Shown: positions 26,783 to 35,476, counted from the stretch's first letter. The stretch is 64,000 bases of DNA from Aurantiacibacter sp. D1-12 (GCF_028858515.1 NZ_JAPJZJ010000005.1:1-64000); one strand, 5' to 3'. Notes: generated from the sequence alone by a model not told the origin. Program-made: numbers and translations.

Positions 26783-27534
26783 TCCGCAGTCCAGCCGCCG
26801 TCGATGCTGTAGTTGGCACCGGTGATATTGCCCGCTTCATCGCGGCACAGGAATACGGCTAGTGCCCCTACTTCCTCGACTTGTACAAAGCGCTTCGTCG
26901 GTTGCTTGGCGAGGAGGACGTCGTTCTTCACCTGCTCCTCTGTCATGCCTCGGGCTTTCATGGTGTCAGGGATCTGGTTTTCGACCAGCGGAGTCCAGAC
27001 GTAGCCAGGGCTGATGCAATTGGCGGTCACGCCGCTTTGTGCCAGCTCCAACGCGATTGTCTTGGTGAAACCCGCCACACCGTGCTTGCTCGCGACATAT
27101 GCGCTTTTGAACGGGCTCGCCTGCTTGGAATGCGCGCTCGCGGTGTTGATCACGCGGCCCCAGCCCTTTTCCTTCATCGCAGGCACGGCGAGGCGCGTGG
27201 TATGGAACACGGCGGAAAGGTTGAGGCCGATGATCAGCTCCCACTTGTCGAGCGGGAACTCCTCCACCGGGCTGACATGCTGCATGCCTGCGTTGTTGAC
27301 GAGAATATCGAGCGGGCCTGCTTCCGCCATCATCGCCTCGATCTCGTCAACCTTCAGCAAGTTCGCTCCCGAATGTGTCGCGCCCAGTTCCTCGCACAGC
27401 TTGGCAATCTCGGCTTCGTCTCCAAAGCCGTTGAGCACGACCTCTGCCCCTTCAGCCGCCAGCGCACGTGCAATGGCGAGGCCAATTCCAGATGTGGATC
27501 CGGTGACGAGTGCGCGCTTTCCGGCGAGGAACAT
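26779..27534 (-). CDS. bdhA: 3-hydroxybutyrate dehydrogenase (SDR)
   Basis: 251 aa. Oxidises D-3-hydroxybutyrate to acetoacetate with NAD in polyhydroxybutyrate or ketone metabolism. ALVTGSTSGIGLAIARALA is the cofactor site, ILVNNAGMQHVSPVEEFP and NTASAHSKQASPFKSAYVASKHG hold the catalytic Ser, Tyr and Lys, and the C-terminal VFLCRDEAGNITGANYSIDGGWTAE matches bacterial BdhA. ATG 27534 has GGAG six bases upstream; an ATG four codons earlier is possible, and codons further upstream are not convincing. First gene of a leftward run towards guaB. Confidence 0.9.
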   Translation of the reverse strand: MFLAGKRALVTGSTSGIGLAIARALAAEGAEVVLNGFGDEAEIAKLCEELGATHSGANLLKVDEIEAMMAEAGPLDILVNNAGMQHVSPVEEFPLDKWELIIGLNLSAVFHTTRLAVPAMKEKGWGRVINTASAHSKQASPFKSAYVASKHGVAGFTKTIALELAQSGVTANCISPGYVWTPLVENQIPDTMKARGMTEEQVKNDVLLAKQPTKRFVQVEEVGALAVFLCRDEAGNITGANYSIDGGWTAE

Positions 27535-27628
27535 TTGATTCTCCATGAATTTGAATTCATGACGGGTCCTAATAGTGTGGCATTTCGCGTCCAGTGAAAT
27601 GTGGCCACATCCGGGAAATGAGGGACCA

Positions 27629-28483
27629 ATGAGACTAAATCCATTCGATACTAACAAAATCAACGTTGGCACCACGGGCGGTCGTGGCGGCGGAATGGGC
27701 GGCAAGTCGGTCGGCTGCGGCGCCATTGTGATCGTTTTGATCGGCGCGCTCATCTTCGGCGCGGACCCGGCACAGATGATCGGTCAGCTTGAAGGCAGCG
27801 GCGGCGGGCAAGAAGTCACCGCAAGCGAGGACGAACAGGCGATCTGCTCCTCCAACCAGTATGCAAGCGAGACCTGTGCCGCCCTCACCTCGCTCAACGA
27901 GACGTGGGAAGCGCGTTTCCGTGAGGCAGGCATCGGCAGTCAGTACCGCCAGCCGCGCCTCGAATTCGCCACTGCCCGCCAATTCCGCACCGGCTGTGGT
28001 ACAGGAAATATCGGCATGGGCCCGTTCTACTGCCCGGCAGACGAGACCATGTATATCGATATTGGTTTTTACGATCAGCTCGCCCGTATGTCCGGTACGC
28101 GCGGTGACTTTGCGCGCGTCTATGTCGTGGCGCACGAGTATGCGCACCATGTGCAAACGATCACCGGACTCTCTGGCCAGATCCGCAGCGCGCAACAGCA
28201 AAATCCGCGCCGCGCCAACCAGCTGAACGTACTGATGGAGCTACACGCCGATTGCTATGCCGGCGTCTGGGCCGGTCGCAACCGCAACCTGCTCGATGCC
28301 GACGATTTCGAGGAAGGCATGCAGGCTGCAGCATCGATTGGTGACGATCGCCTGACTGGTGGTCGTATGAGCCAGGAGAGCTTCACCCACGGCACCAGTC
28401 AACAACGCATGGAAGCGCTTCGCCTTGGCATGCAAACGAGTGACGACGAAGCCTGCGATGACCGCTATTTCTCGCCCAGCTGA
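27629..28483 (+). CDS. ypfJ: Neutral zinc metallopeptidase, YpfJ family
   Basis: 284 aa. MRLNPFDTNKINVGTTGGRGGG is the conserved N terminus of PF04228 proteins, followed by a membrane helix (CGAIVIVLIGALIFG). The zinc site HEYAHHVQ (HExxH) lies near residue 174 and is followed by ELHADCYAGVWAG, which gives the third ligand. FYCPADETMYIDIGFYDQL is another family block. The substrate is unknown; the catalytic domain is probably periplasmic. Start ATG 27629 follows GAGGG. A very strong hairpin at 28502 ends the unit. Confidence 0.92.
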   Translation: MRLNPFDTNKINVGTTGGRGGGMGGKSVGCGAIVIVLIGALIFGADPAQMIGQLEGSGGGQEVTASEDEQAICSSNQYASETCAALTSLNETWEARFREAGIGSQYRQPRLEFATARQFRTGCGTGNIGMGPFYCPADETMYIDIGFYDQLARMSGTRGDFARVYVVAHEYAHHVQTITGLSGQIRSAQQQNPRRANQLNVLMELHADCYAGVWAGRNRNLLDADDFEEGMQAAASIGDDRLTGGRMSQESFTHGTSQQRMEALRLGMQTSDDEACDDRYFSPS

Positions 28484-28501
28484 CCGCTAATCGAAGACAA
28501 C

Positions 28502-28540
28502 AAAAAGGGGTGTGCGGATTAATCCGCACACCCCTTTTTT
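28502..28540. terminator. Strong bidirectional rho-independent terminator
   Basis: A perfect palindrome: AAAAAGGGGTGTGCGGATT followed directly by its exact complement, ending in a run of T. The poly-A start of the 5' arm gives a T-run on the other strand, so it can end both the YpfJ transcript and the converging BlaR1-like transcript. Confidence 0.92.
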
Positions 28541-28555
28541 GTTTGTTCGGTCAGG

Positions 28556-30376
28556 TCAGGCGCTGGTGCGCGCGACAGGAACGGTGTGCTCCTCTTCGCA
28601 ATCGGGTTCGTGGTTCGGAGCCATCGACACGCCGGTGACCGGGCTGACCATCGGAATGGCGCGCGGCGCGAGTGCAGAGGCATCGAAGCTTACCGTAGTG
28701 CGGCGAACCTCTGGTACAGCAGGTGCGCGCGGCGCCTTGGGCGTTGCACGGAAGGATACCTGACGGGCCCGCATACGCTCAATCGAGCGCTCCAGCTGAC
28801 GGATGATGCGTTCACGCATTTCTGCAGGAACATCCGGATCGTTGCGAATTTCAGAGATCGCTTCTTCAATCCCCTCGGCAGCTTCGGCGTTGATCTGCGA
28901 CTGACAGATCATCAGCGCAGTGCGACCGTCATCCAGTTCACGCTCGACAACGGTATTCTCGCCATCGCAGCGCATATTTGCAGCGCGTGCGCGCCCGTCG
29001 CCTTCACGGAAGATCATCACGCGATTGGACATCTCGCCAGCTTCTTCACTCATGCGCATGGCGAAAGCGATCTGCTCTTCGATCATTCCATCCAGATTCG
29101 CGAGTTCGATATCAAGGTCAGCCAGTTCGGCTTCGACCTCGGCCATAAGTTCGGCGACCTCTTCCTCGCTCATTTCATGTTCGTGGTCCTCACCGTTGTG
29201 ACGGATAACGCGGCGCATTACGTGGCGCTCTCCATCTTCACCGGTGACAGTCCGGATAACGATCCGACGGTTGCCGTCTTCGTCTTCCCACTCATAGTCG
29301 CCGTCCTGCCATTCGGGTGCAGCAGGGGCTGCAGGCGGCTGAGGCGCTTCAGGTGCCTCTGGCGCTTCCTGCGCAAACGGAAGTTGGGGCGCGTCCGCGG
29401 CCGCATAACTGATCGAAGCGGTTAGCGGCAGCGCAAGCGCGGTGGTGGTGATTGCAGCGATGCCGAGTTTACGGCGGCTGCTGGATACGTCATTCATGGT
29501 GAGGCTCCTCAAACGGTGAATAATGGACTTCTCGCCCAGCACCGGACAGGCCATCGGAGCAGCCAGAGCGAGGTGTTCACCAGCGGCAAAGCCCGCGATC
29601 ACTTCGGCATAGGCAGCTCTTTCCGACCGCGCACGACCGGCGACAACACGCGCATCGCACGCTGCCTCCTGATCCCTGCGCATGGCTCGCCAGCCCCACC
29701 AGGCGAGCGGATTGAACCAGTGCAAAGCCAACAGCGGCTGCGCCGCAATATTGGCGAGAAGATCATGGCCGCGATGGTGCTCCAGCTCATGGTCAATCGC
29801 CATGTCGCGAGCATTCACATCGAGCAGCGCCATAAAGTCTACCGGCAGCGCTACAACCTTGTCACGGATCCCGAACGCGACGGGCGCAGAAACGGCAGGG
29901 GTTTCGACGAGACGAATCTTGCCCGTTTCACCCACCGGGCGCGCCTCTGCCAGCAGATCACGACGCATGCGGTAATAGTCACGTATACGCCAGCCCATGA
30001 AAACAAGGGCGCCACCAAGCCACAGCGGAAGCAGCAGGCTAGTGACATCCACCGCCGCAGCCGGCGCTGCGGTTCCGGCAGAAGCAGTGGTTTCTGGCAG
30101 GATGAAGAGCAAGGCTTCGCCGGTTTCAGCAGTGCCGGCAGTGTCCGCAGCTGCCGGTACGGCCGGCTCTGGTGCAGGCGCCATCCATGCAGGCAGCACT
30201 ATCGGCGGCATAATGAAACGGAGCAGCGGCAGCGCCCACAGCGCATAGGCGATCTGCGGCCCGAAATGCTGCGTAACGGGGCGACGGACCAACAGCACGA
30301 CACCAATCAGCAAAGCGGTATAAACAAATGTGTCGATCATCCAGTCCGACATAGCGATCCCCTCCAGCCCGCTCAT
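28556..30376 (-). CDS. M56/BlaR1-like membrane metallopeptidase
   Basis: 606 aa. Residues 15-320 form the M56 part, with about four membrane helices and a zinc site IDHELEHHRGHDLLA (HExxH) near residue 200 followed by HWFNPLAWWGWRAMRRDQEAACD. The periplasmic remainder is Pro/Ala-rich, then strongly acidic and probably coiled (SEEEVAELMAEVEAELADLD), and has no penicillin-binding domain, so it is not a classical beta-lactam sensor. It follows a BlaI-type repressor with a 4-bp overlap; cleavage of that repressor upon an envelope signal is the likely role. ATG 30376 (AAGGAG upstream) and ATG 30352 (GGAGGGG upstream) both look usable. Confidence 0.88.
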   Translation of the reverse strand: MSGLEGIAMSDWMIDTFVYTALLIGVVLLVRRPVTQHFGPQIAYALWALPLLRFIMPPIVLPAWMAPAPEPAVPAAADTAGTAETGEALLFILPETTASAGTAAPAAAVDVTSLLLPLWLGGALVFMGWRIRDYYRMRRDLLAEARPVGETGKIRLVETPAVSAPVAFGIRDKVVALPVDFMALLDVNARDMAIDHELEHHRGHDLLANIAAQPLLALHWFNPLAWWGWRAMRRDQEAACDARVVAGRARSERAAYAEVIAGFAAGEHLALAAPMACPVLGEKSIIHRLRSLTMNDVSSSRRKLGIAAITTTALALPLTASISYAAADAPQLPFAQEAPEAPEAPQPPAAPAAPEWQDGDYEWEDEDGNRRIVIRTVTGEDGERHVMRRVIRHNGEDHEHEMSEEEVAELMAEVEAELADLDIELANLDGMIEEQIAFAMRMSEEAGEMSNRVMIFREGDGRARAANMRCDGENTVVERELDDGRTALMICQSQINAEAAEGIEEAISEIRNDPDVPAEMRERIIRQLERSIERMRARQVSFRATPKAPRAPAVPEVRRTTVSFDASALAPRAIPMVSPVTGVSMAPNHEPDCEEEHTVPVARTSA

Positions 30377-30765
30377 TTCTTCATCTCCTTCAGGAGACGC
30401 TCGATTTCCGCGATATCATCGGCGCTTAGAGCTTCGGTCTGCGCGAGATGCGCAAACAGAGGTGCCGCGCGCCCTCCAAAAAGGCGTTCAACCAGCCGCT
30501 TGCTTTCGGTTCCGACATAGGCGGAGCGTTCGATCAGCGGCGAATAGAGGAAGCGGCGACCATCAGGCTCTGTCGAAAGTGCGCCTTTGGAAACCAGCCG
30601 CGAAAGCAGCGTCTTGACTGTCGGGATAGACCAGCCACGTTCCTTGCACACGACATCGCATACATCGGCAGCGCTTAACGGGCTTTCGTGCCACAGCACT
30701 TCCATCACCGCGTGTTCGGCCTCACTAATGCGTTCTGCGTTTTGAGATTCGTCTTTCGAAGCCAC
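30373..30765 (-). CDS. BlaI/MecI/CopY family transcriptional repressor
   Basis: 130 aa. A winged-helix DNA-binding domain (ISEAEHAVMEVLWHESPLSAADV, WSIPTVKTLLSRLVSKGALST) precedes a short C-terminal dimerisation region (KRLVERLFGG, DIAEIERLLKEMKK). The BlaI, BlaR1 gene order is that of a repressor whose proteolysis is triggered by the membrane peptidase. Its own upstream region holds TACATCTGTA, the BlaI-type operator core, so autorepression of the pair is expected. Confidence 0.93.
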   Translation of the reverse strand: MASKDESQNAERISEAEHAVMEVLWHESPLSAADVCDVVCKERGWSIPTVKTLLSRLVSKGALSTEPDGRRFLYSPLIERSAYVGTESKRLVERLFGGRAAPLFAHLAQTEALSADDIAEIERLLKEMKK

Positions 30766-30800
30766 GGCGTCCTCCCAGACGGCTGGATTGATTTACTTTC

Positions 30801-30816
30801 GATTACATCTGTAATC
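30801..30816. promoter_or_regulatory. BlaI-type operator
   Basis: GATTACATCTGTAATC: 7-base arms GATTACA and TGTAATC are exact inverted copies around TC. The core TACATCTGTA matches the known TACAnnTGTA consensus of BlaI/MecI/CopY repressors. It lies 36 bp upstream of the start of the repressor gene at 30765 and is placed to control the repressor and BlaR1-like gene. It is also 66 bp upstream of the SigF-type promoter. Confidence 0.8.
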
Positions 30817-30881
30817 TGAATGACCAGTGAATGCAATCCGGCGAAATCGCCACAAGCTGCTCGAATTTTTCGAAATCTGGT

Positions 30882-30907
30882 GTAACCAATGCAGCCGATG
30901 GGACGAA
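30882..30907 (+). promoter_or_regulatory. SigF-type ECF promoter, GTAACC-N16-CGAA
   Basis: GTAACC at 30882-30887 is followed by exactly 16 bases and then CGAA at 30904-30907. I recall this as the published Caulobacter SigF promoter motif. Here it sits directly ahead of the sigma factor gene, which predicts positive autoregulation. A transcript from this site would start near 30914, so the coding start must be 30919 or later, and the message would be nearly leaderless. Confidence 0.75.
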
Positions 30908-30918
30908 ACGCCAGTCAG

Positions 30919-31446
30919 ATGAGCAATAATGCCGATGCGCTCGACAGCCTGATGCAGGCAGCGCGCGGGGGCGACCAGGGGGCATACCGGCAATTTCTTG
31001 CCGAGGCGACCGGTCGCGTCCGTGCTATGCTCGCGCGCAAGATCGGCAATGATAGTGAACTGGAAGACGTGTTGCAGGAATGTCTGATCGCCTTGCATGA
31101 AAAGCGCCACACGCTGGACCCTGACCGTCCGGTGGGGCCGTGGATGTATGCGATCGCCAACTACAAGCTGGTCGATCACTGGCGCAAACGCGGCCGCAGC
31201 AAAGTGGTGCTGGATGACGAGGCCGACATGGCCGTGGATGCGGACAGCTTTGCGCAGGTCGATATTGCAGCGCTGCTCAGCGAATTGCCGGAGGCGCAGG
31301 CAGAGGCAATCCGTATGACGCACATCGAAGGCATGACGAACAAGGAAGCCGCGACACGAATAGGCATCGGCACATCGGCGATGAAGCTGCGCGTGCATCG
31401 CGGCATGCTGCGCCTGAAGGAAATCGTGGAAGAACAGGACCAATGA
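30919..31446 (+). CDS. sigF: ECF sigma factor, SigF/NrsF-associated group
   Basis: 175 aa. Region 2 reads AYRQFLAEATGRVRAMLARK with DVLQECLIALHEKR, and PVGPWMYAIANYKLVDHWRK covers the -10-binding helix. Region 4 ends in LPEAQAEAIRMTHIEGMTNKEAATRIGIGTSAMKLRVHRG. The immediate downstream partner (4-bp overlap) is an NrsF-type membrane anti-sigma factor, the arrangement of Caulobacter SigF, which responds to heavy metals and oxidants. In-frame ATGs at 30889 and 30898 fall inside the promoter motif, so ATG 30919 (MSNNADALDSL) is preferred. Gene symbol given by analogy. Confidence 0.9.
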   Translation: MSNNADALDSLMQAARGGDQGAYRQFLAEATGRVRAMLARKIGNDSELEDVLQECLIALHEKRHTLDPDRPVGPWMYAIANYKLVDHWRKRGRSKVVLDDEADMAVDADSFAQVDIAALLSELPEAQAEAIRMTHIEGMTNKEAATRIGIGTSAMKLRVHRGMLRLKEIVEEQDQ

Positions 31447-32069
31447 CCGATACACAATCTCTCATTGATCAGTTGGCGCAGGAAAGCGCCCTGCCAGCAC
31501 GCAATCCGCTTTCGCTGTTTGCATTGCCGATCATCGCAGTCATCGCGCTGTGCGCTGTTGGCGTGGTACTGGCGTTCAGCGATCCTTTCCTGAGCGTTGA
31601 GCTTTATGGCTGGGGCCCAATGCTGGTGAAATGGGGCTTCTCCATGTCACTGCTGCTGCTCTGTGCGGCGGCGCTCTGGATTCTTGGCAAGCCGGGTCGA
31701 CGTTCACGCTGGGCGATGGCTGCCGTGGCTTTGCCCTTCGTGCCGGTTGCCGCCCTGCTCGCTTTCGAACTCGCCATCATCGGCCCCAATGTGGCAGGCG
31801 AAACGTGGGCGCAATGCCTCACCGCCATGGCGGTTATGAGCCCGCTTGCCTTCGGCGGAGCGGTATTCGCGATGCGCGCGCTCGCCCCGACCAATCTTAA
31901 GCGTTCCGGGGCTGTTGCCGGATTGTTCGGCGGTGCGGTGGCGATGACGGCATATGCGCCATTCTGCCCGGAAATCGGCATGGGCTATATGGTCGTATTT
32001 TACTGCTTACCAATGCTCGCCATGACGCTGATCGGCTGGCTTACCGGACCGAAGCTGCTGCGCTGGTGA
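31443..32069 (+). CDS. nrsF: NrsF-family (DUF1109) membrane anti-sigma factor
   Basis: 208 aa. A short cytosolic N terminus (MTDTQSLIDQLAQESALPARN) is followed by six hydrophobic helices, the DUF1109 layout. CPEIGMGYMVVFYCLPML near residue 178 holds the paired cysteines that in Caulobacter NrsF are needed to sense metals. It would hold the sigma factor at the inner membrane until a signal releases it. The ATGA overlap with the sigma gene shows coupled synthesis of the pair. Confidence 0.9.
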   Translation: MTDTQSLIDQLAQESALPARNPLSLFALPIIAVIALCAVGVVLAFSDPFLSVELYGWGPMLVKWGFSMSLLLLCAAALWILGKPGRRSRWAMAAVALPFVPVAALLAFELAIIGPNVAGETWAQCLTAMAVMSPLAFGGAVFAMRALAPTNLKRSGAVAGLFGGAVAMTAYAPFCPEIGMGYMVVFYCLPMLAMTLIGWLTGPKLLRW

Positions 32070-32127
32070 GCTCCGGCGCTAGCGGCAATCGATTGACCTT
32101 CGCGTGAAGTCAGGCACTATCGCGGCC

Positions 32128-32784
32128 ATGTTGAAACGATTCACACTGGCTGCGCTTTTGTTCGCACATCCCCTTGCCGCACAGGACATGGCTGCCGACG
32201 CGCCGGAAGAGGCAGCGGTCGAGGAAGCGGACTTTGAAACCACCTCCGTCGTCCTCGAAACAACGATGGGCAACATCACTATCGCGCTGGAGACCGAGCG
32301 TGCGCCGATCACCGCAGCCAATTTCCTGCGTTATGTCGATGAGGACCGGCTGGACGGCGTCGTGTTCTATCGCGCGATGAAGCTCGACTGGGGCGAACAG
32401 CCAAATGGCCTGCTGCAAGGCGGTGCGCAGTGGGATCCGGAACGGGTCTTGCCCGGGATCGAGCATGAACCGACCAATCTAACAGGCCTATCCCACACGC
32501 GGGGAGCCATCAGCATGGCAATGGGCGAACCCGGCACCGCCAATGCGGACTTCTCGATCATGCTGGGTGACCAGACCGGGCTTGATGCGGACCCCGATGC
32601 GGAGGATCCCGTGTGGAGGCATGGCTATGCTGTCTTCGGCTATGTCACCGAAGGCATGGAAGTGGTGCAGGCAATCCACGCAATGCCCGTCGACCCCGAA
32701 CTGGGTGAAGGCTGGATGCGGGGGCAAATGCTCGCCGATCCGGTTGTTATCGTCGATGTACGGCGGGCTGACGAAGCGGAATAG
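32128..32784 (+). CDS. Periplasmic cyclophilin-type peptidylprolyl isomerase
   Basis: 218 aa. A signal peptide (MLKRFTLAALLFAHPLAAQ) precedes an acidic linker and a cyclophilin domain: TTMGNITIALETERAPITAANFLRYV, DGVVFYRAM, a LSHTRGAISMAMGEPGTANADF segment and VFGYVTEGMEVVQAIHAMP. These match bacterial PpiA-like enzymes of the envelope, which speed proline isomerisation in exported proteins. ATG 32128 begins the signal sequence; the codons from 32104 are unlikely to be used. It is probably a separate unit from the sigma factor operon, with 58 bp between. Confidence 0.9.
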   Translation: MLKRFTLAALLFAHPLAAQDMAADAPEEAAVEEADFETTSVVLETTMGNITIALETERAPITAANFLRYVDEDRLDGVVFYRAMKLDWGEQPNGLLQGGAQWDPERVLPGIEHEPTNLTGLSHTRGAISMAMGEPGTANADFSIMLGDQTGLDADPDAEDPVWRHGYAVFGYVTEGMEVVQAIHAMPVDPELGEGWMRGQMLADPVVIVDVRRADEAE

Positions 32785-32809
32785 GTCCAGCCTGCATCAG
32801 CCCAAGCAG

Positions 32810-33532
32810 CTAACGCAGCGCACGCTCGATCAGGATAAGCGGTGATGTGATCGCCGAGACCACGCCCAGAACCTCTTGCAGGCGTCGGCGGCCAGGAGAA
32901 TCGCCCACCATTACGATATCGGTCGGATAGACCGTTGGGTCGGCGTAATTGCCGCGCTGAATCCCTTCAAGGTTGTATACGCCGATGTAGCGCTCATCCC
33001 CCACCGTGCGGAAGATCAGCACTTCCTGGCTGTCGGCATACTCATCCAGACCACCGCCCATGGCCACCGCTTCCATCAGCGTGATCGGGGCTGCGATGGC
33101 AAAACGGCCAGGGCGCGCGACTTCGCCAGTGATCGTCATCAGCTGGTCCGTCCGTTCGGTAATGCGGGACGTAACATCAGGATCCCGGACGTAGGCATTC
33201 CGCAGACGATCTTCGAGCACGCCAGAAAGGTCTTCAGTGGTGAGGCCAACCGCCGCCACCGAACCAACCAGAGGGAAATCGATATTGCCGTTGGCGCCTA
33301 CCTGCACTTCGCGGCTGAGGTCTGCAATGCCGAACACGTCGATCTGGATGACATCCATAGGACGGATCAATCCGGTTTCGGCAGGCACGGCCATATCGGT
33401 AAGACCCGGGATCGGGAGGAGTTCAGCCTGTGAAACCGAAACATCGGGTGCCCCACCCAGCGGTGGCTGACTGGCACAAGCAGTCAACAAGGCTGTAGCT
33501 CCAAGAACTATGAATTTGCGAAAATTGGTCAA
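32810..33532 (-). CDS. Polysaccharide export lipoprotein, Wza-like
   Basis: 240 aa. A lipoprotein signal (VLGATALLTACASQ, Cys near residue 19) precedes the polysaccharide export domain (RPMDVIQIDVFGIADLSREVQV, GNIDFPLVGSVAAVGLTTEDLSG) and a SLBB-like region (GEVARPGRFAIAAPITLMEAVAMGGGLDEYA). It would form the outer-membrane channel for an exported glycan and probably serves the genes at the left end of the window. The start is TTG at 33532, with TAGAGAG upstream; no ATG precedes the lipobox. It converges with the cyclophilin gene. Confidence 0.9.
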   Translation of the reverse strand: MTNFRKFIVLGATALLTACASQPPLGGAPDVSVSQAELLPIPGLTDMAVPAETGLIRPMDVIQIDVFGIADLSREVQVGANGNIDFPLVGSVAAVGLTTEDLSGVLEDRLRNAYVRDPDVTSRITERTDQLMTITGEVARPGRFAIAAPITLMEAVAMGGGLDEYADSQEVLIFRTVGDERYIGVYNLEGIQRGNYADPTVYPTDIVMVGDSPGRRRLQEVLGVVSAITSPLILIERALR

Positions 33533-33661
33533 TGCAACAACTCTCTAATCTCCGGCGGATCGCCGTCTTGCCCGTGGGTTATGAGTTTACCCGCCAATCC
33601 GCAACACCTTGTGCGCATGCAAAGAAGCAATTGCTGCGGAATGTGATGGGCAATCCCCATG

Positions 33662-34045
33662 CTAGTCACTTGATCCGTTTGAAACACTGCTTGCCTTCTC
33701 ATTGCGGACGCGCTTGATCAGCACACGACCGATCCACGCATAGATCACTCCAACTGTGGCAGCGATGGTGTTGAAGCGCATATCGGCCCATTCGCCGCTT
33801 CTCCCCAGGTCGGTAAATTCCTGACCCACCTCAATAGCGCCGCCAAGCGCCAACAACGCAAACCACACGAGCAGAAGGCTTAGCCGCGGAAAGGCGGCGG
33901 GGGTCAGCAGGCCGAGCACCATGAAAGCTACACCGTGATAGCCTGCACCGCCCAACCCACCCATTTGCGGTGGCACAAGCGCAAACCACAGCGTCGCGCC
34001 TACGCAGATTAACCAGATTCCACGCAAGAGTGCTTCGTTACTCAT
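33662..34045 (-). CDS. VanZ-like membrane protein
   Basis: 127 aa with four hydrophobic helices. GLGGAGYHGVAFMVLGLLTPAAFP and GGAIEVGQEFTDLGRSGEWADMRFNTIAATVGV are the VanZ-like (PF04892) signatures, with an E..Q and D..N pair in the helix-loop region. VanZ-like proteins sit in the inner membrane, often next to polysaccharide genes; function is unclear. Upstream of the Wza-like gene by 129 bp on the same strand, so a joint role in the glycan system is possible. Confidence 0.85.
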   Translation of the reverse strand: MSNEALLRGIWLICVGATLWFALVPPQMGGLGGAGYHGVAFMVLGLLTPAAFPRLSLLLVWFALLALGGAIEVGQEFTDLGRSGEWADMRFNTIAATVGVIYAWIGRVLIKRVRNEKASSVSNGSSD

Positions 34046-34115
34046 ATCCGGGCTGCCATTGCGTCCATCGACCTGAACGTGGGCTGTTGCAGAAGCAAAA
34101 TCCGGTAACCAAGCG

Positions 34116-35417
34116 CTACTCGGAAAGCCGACTCATCAAAATGGCCGCGCGCTGCGCCTGGCGGATCATGCTGTTCAGATCGACGCTTTCGCCATCGGCG
34201 TGGCTGCCTGCTCCGTTCGGCCCCATTCCGGCAAGCGCTGCATCGACCAGAGGCGCGACAAAGCTGATGTCGGCGGCACCCCGGCGCGAAGGCGGGAATT
34301 CCTCCATCGCCTCCAGCCCCATGTCGGCGTTGATAGCATTGAGCTGCGCCAGCAATTCACGGTTTGCCTCGGTGGGTGACATCGGCGGATAGCGGAACGC
34401 AAATTCGATTCTAGCATCGCTGCCGGGCAAGTGATCATCGACAATCGCCTGCATCGCGGCCGCCACACGGTCGGTCTGATCTTGCGAGATCGTGCGCAAA
34501 TCACCGCGAGCGACGGCGCTATCGGGGATGATATTGGTCTTGCCGACGGCGGAAGCCGAGAGAGCTTCCTCTCCCAGTTCAGCAGGAGTCCCGCCGGCCA
34601 TGAAACCGACGTTGTAGGTCAGGTTCTCTTCCGGCAGCTGCGAGCGGAAAGCGTCGAGAATGCGCACCATCTCGTAAATCGCGCCGTAGCCTGCGCGCTC
34701 GCTGAAAATGCCCGAGGAATGACCGCTCTGCGCGCTCGTCGTCAACGTCCAGCTGTTGGAGCTGCGCCGTGCGACTACGCCATAGTCGCGACCATCGATG
34801 ACCGAGAGCCCTTCGAAGCCGAGCGCTACATCTGCCCATTCGCCGGCGGCATAGAGGTCCGCACGCGACACATCGAGCGGATCGCCAGCATCCTCCTCAT
34901 CACCAGTCAGCGCGACGACCACATTGGCGCCTTCCAGCGTACCCGCCGCGTGCATGGCACGCAGGGCGGACAGGATCACTATGACCCCGCCCTTGTTGTC
35001 GGTAACGCCGGGACCGACTGCCGTGTCACCATCGCGGGTGAAGGTCTGGAACGGACTCTCCGGCTCGAACACCGTATCGAGATGCCCGATCATCAGGATA
35101 TTGGGCGCTTGCGGATTGCCCTCACGACGCGCGAACAGGTGCCCCGCCCGGCCCGCAGCGCTCTGGTCGATCCATTCGACATCGAACCCCAGCGCCGCAA
35201 ATTGCGGCATCAGCACTTCGGCTACTTGCAGCACGCCGGCATGGTTGTGAGTGCCGGAGTTGATGTTCGTGATCGTTTCGAGGAGCGCAATATCGCTCTC
35301 GTGATGGTTCTCCACCGTGGCGATGATGATCGACTCATCGTTGGAAAGCTGTGCCGCGGCGGGTATGGCCACGGCGAGCGAGAGGGCGGCGAGACCTGCT
35401 GAAATGGTTTTCATCAT
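34116..35417 (-). CDS. M20 family metallopeptidase, secreted
   Basis: 433 aa. A signal peptide (MMKTISAGLAALSLAVAIPAAAQ) precedes the M20 zinc domain: MIGHLDTVFEPESP (His and Asp), GPGVTDNKGGVIVILSAL (bridging Asp), GDEEDAGDPLDVS (catalytic Glu and ligand), and a dimerisation domain near residues 220-320. The layout is that of carboxypeptidase G2-like enzymes that cleave peptide or amide bonds. An export signal places it in the periplasm. Start ATG 35417; a second ATG three bases later is equivalent. Confidence 0.9.
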   Translation of the reverse strand: MMKTISAGLAALSLAVAIPAAAQLSNDESIIIATVENHHESDIALLETITNINSGTHNHAGVLQVAEVLMPQFAALGFDVEWIDQSAAGRAGHLFARREGNPQAPNILMIGHLDTVFEPESPFQTFTRDGDTAVGPGVTDNKGGVIVILSALRAMHAAGTLEGANVVVALTGDEEDAGDPLDVSRADLYAAGEWADVALGFEGLSVIDGRDYGVVARRSSNSWTLTTSAQSGHSSGIFSERAGYGAIYEMVRILDAFRSQLPEENLTYNVGFMAGGTPAELGEEALSASAVGKTNIIPDSAVARGDLRTISQDQTDRVAAAMQAIVDDHLPGSDARIEFAFRYPPMSPTEANRELLAQLNAINADMGLEAMEEFPPSRRGAADISFVAPLVDAALAGMGPNGAGSHADGESVDLNSMIRQAQRAAILMSRLSE

Positions 35418-35476
35418 AGAACGAGTGGTCCGCCGAGGCGCGGCGCAAGTCAAGAGACATAGCTGAATGATGGGTT

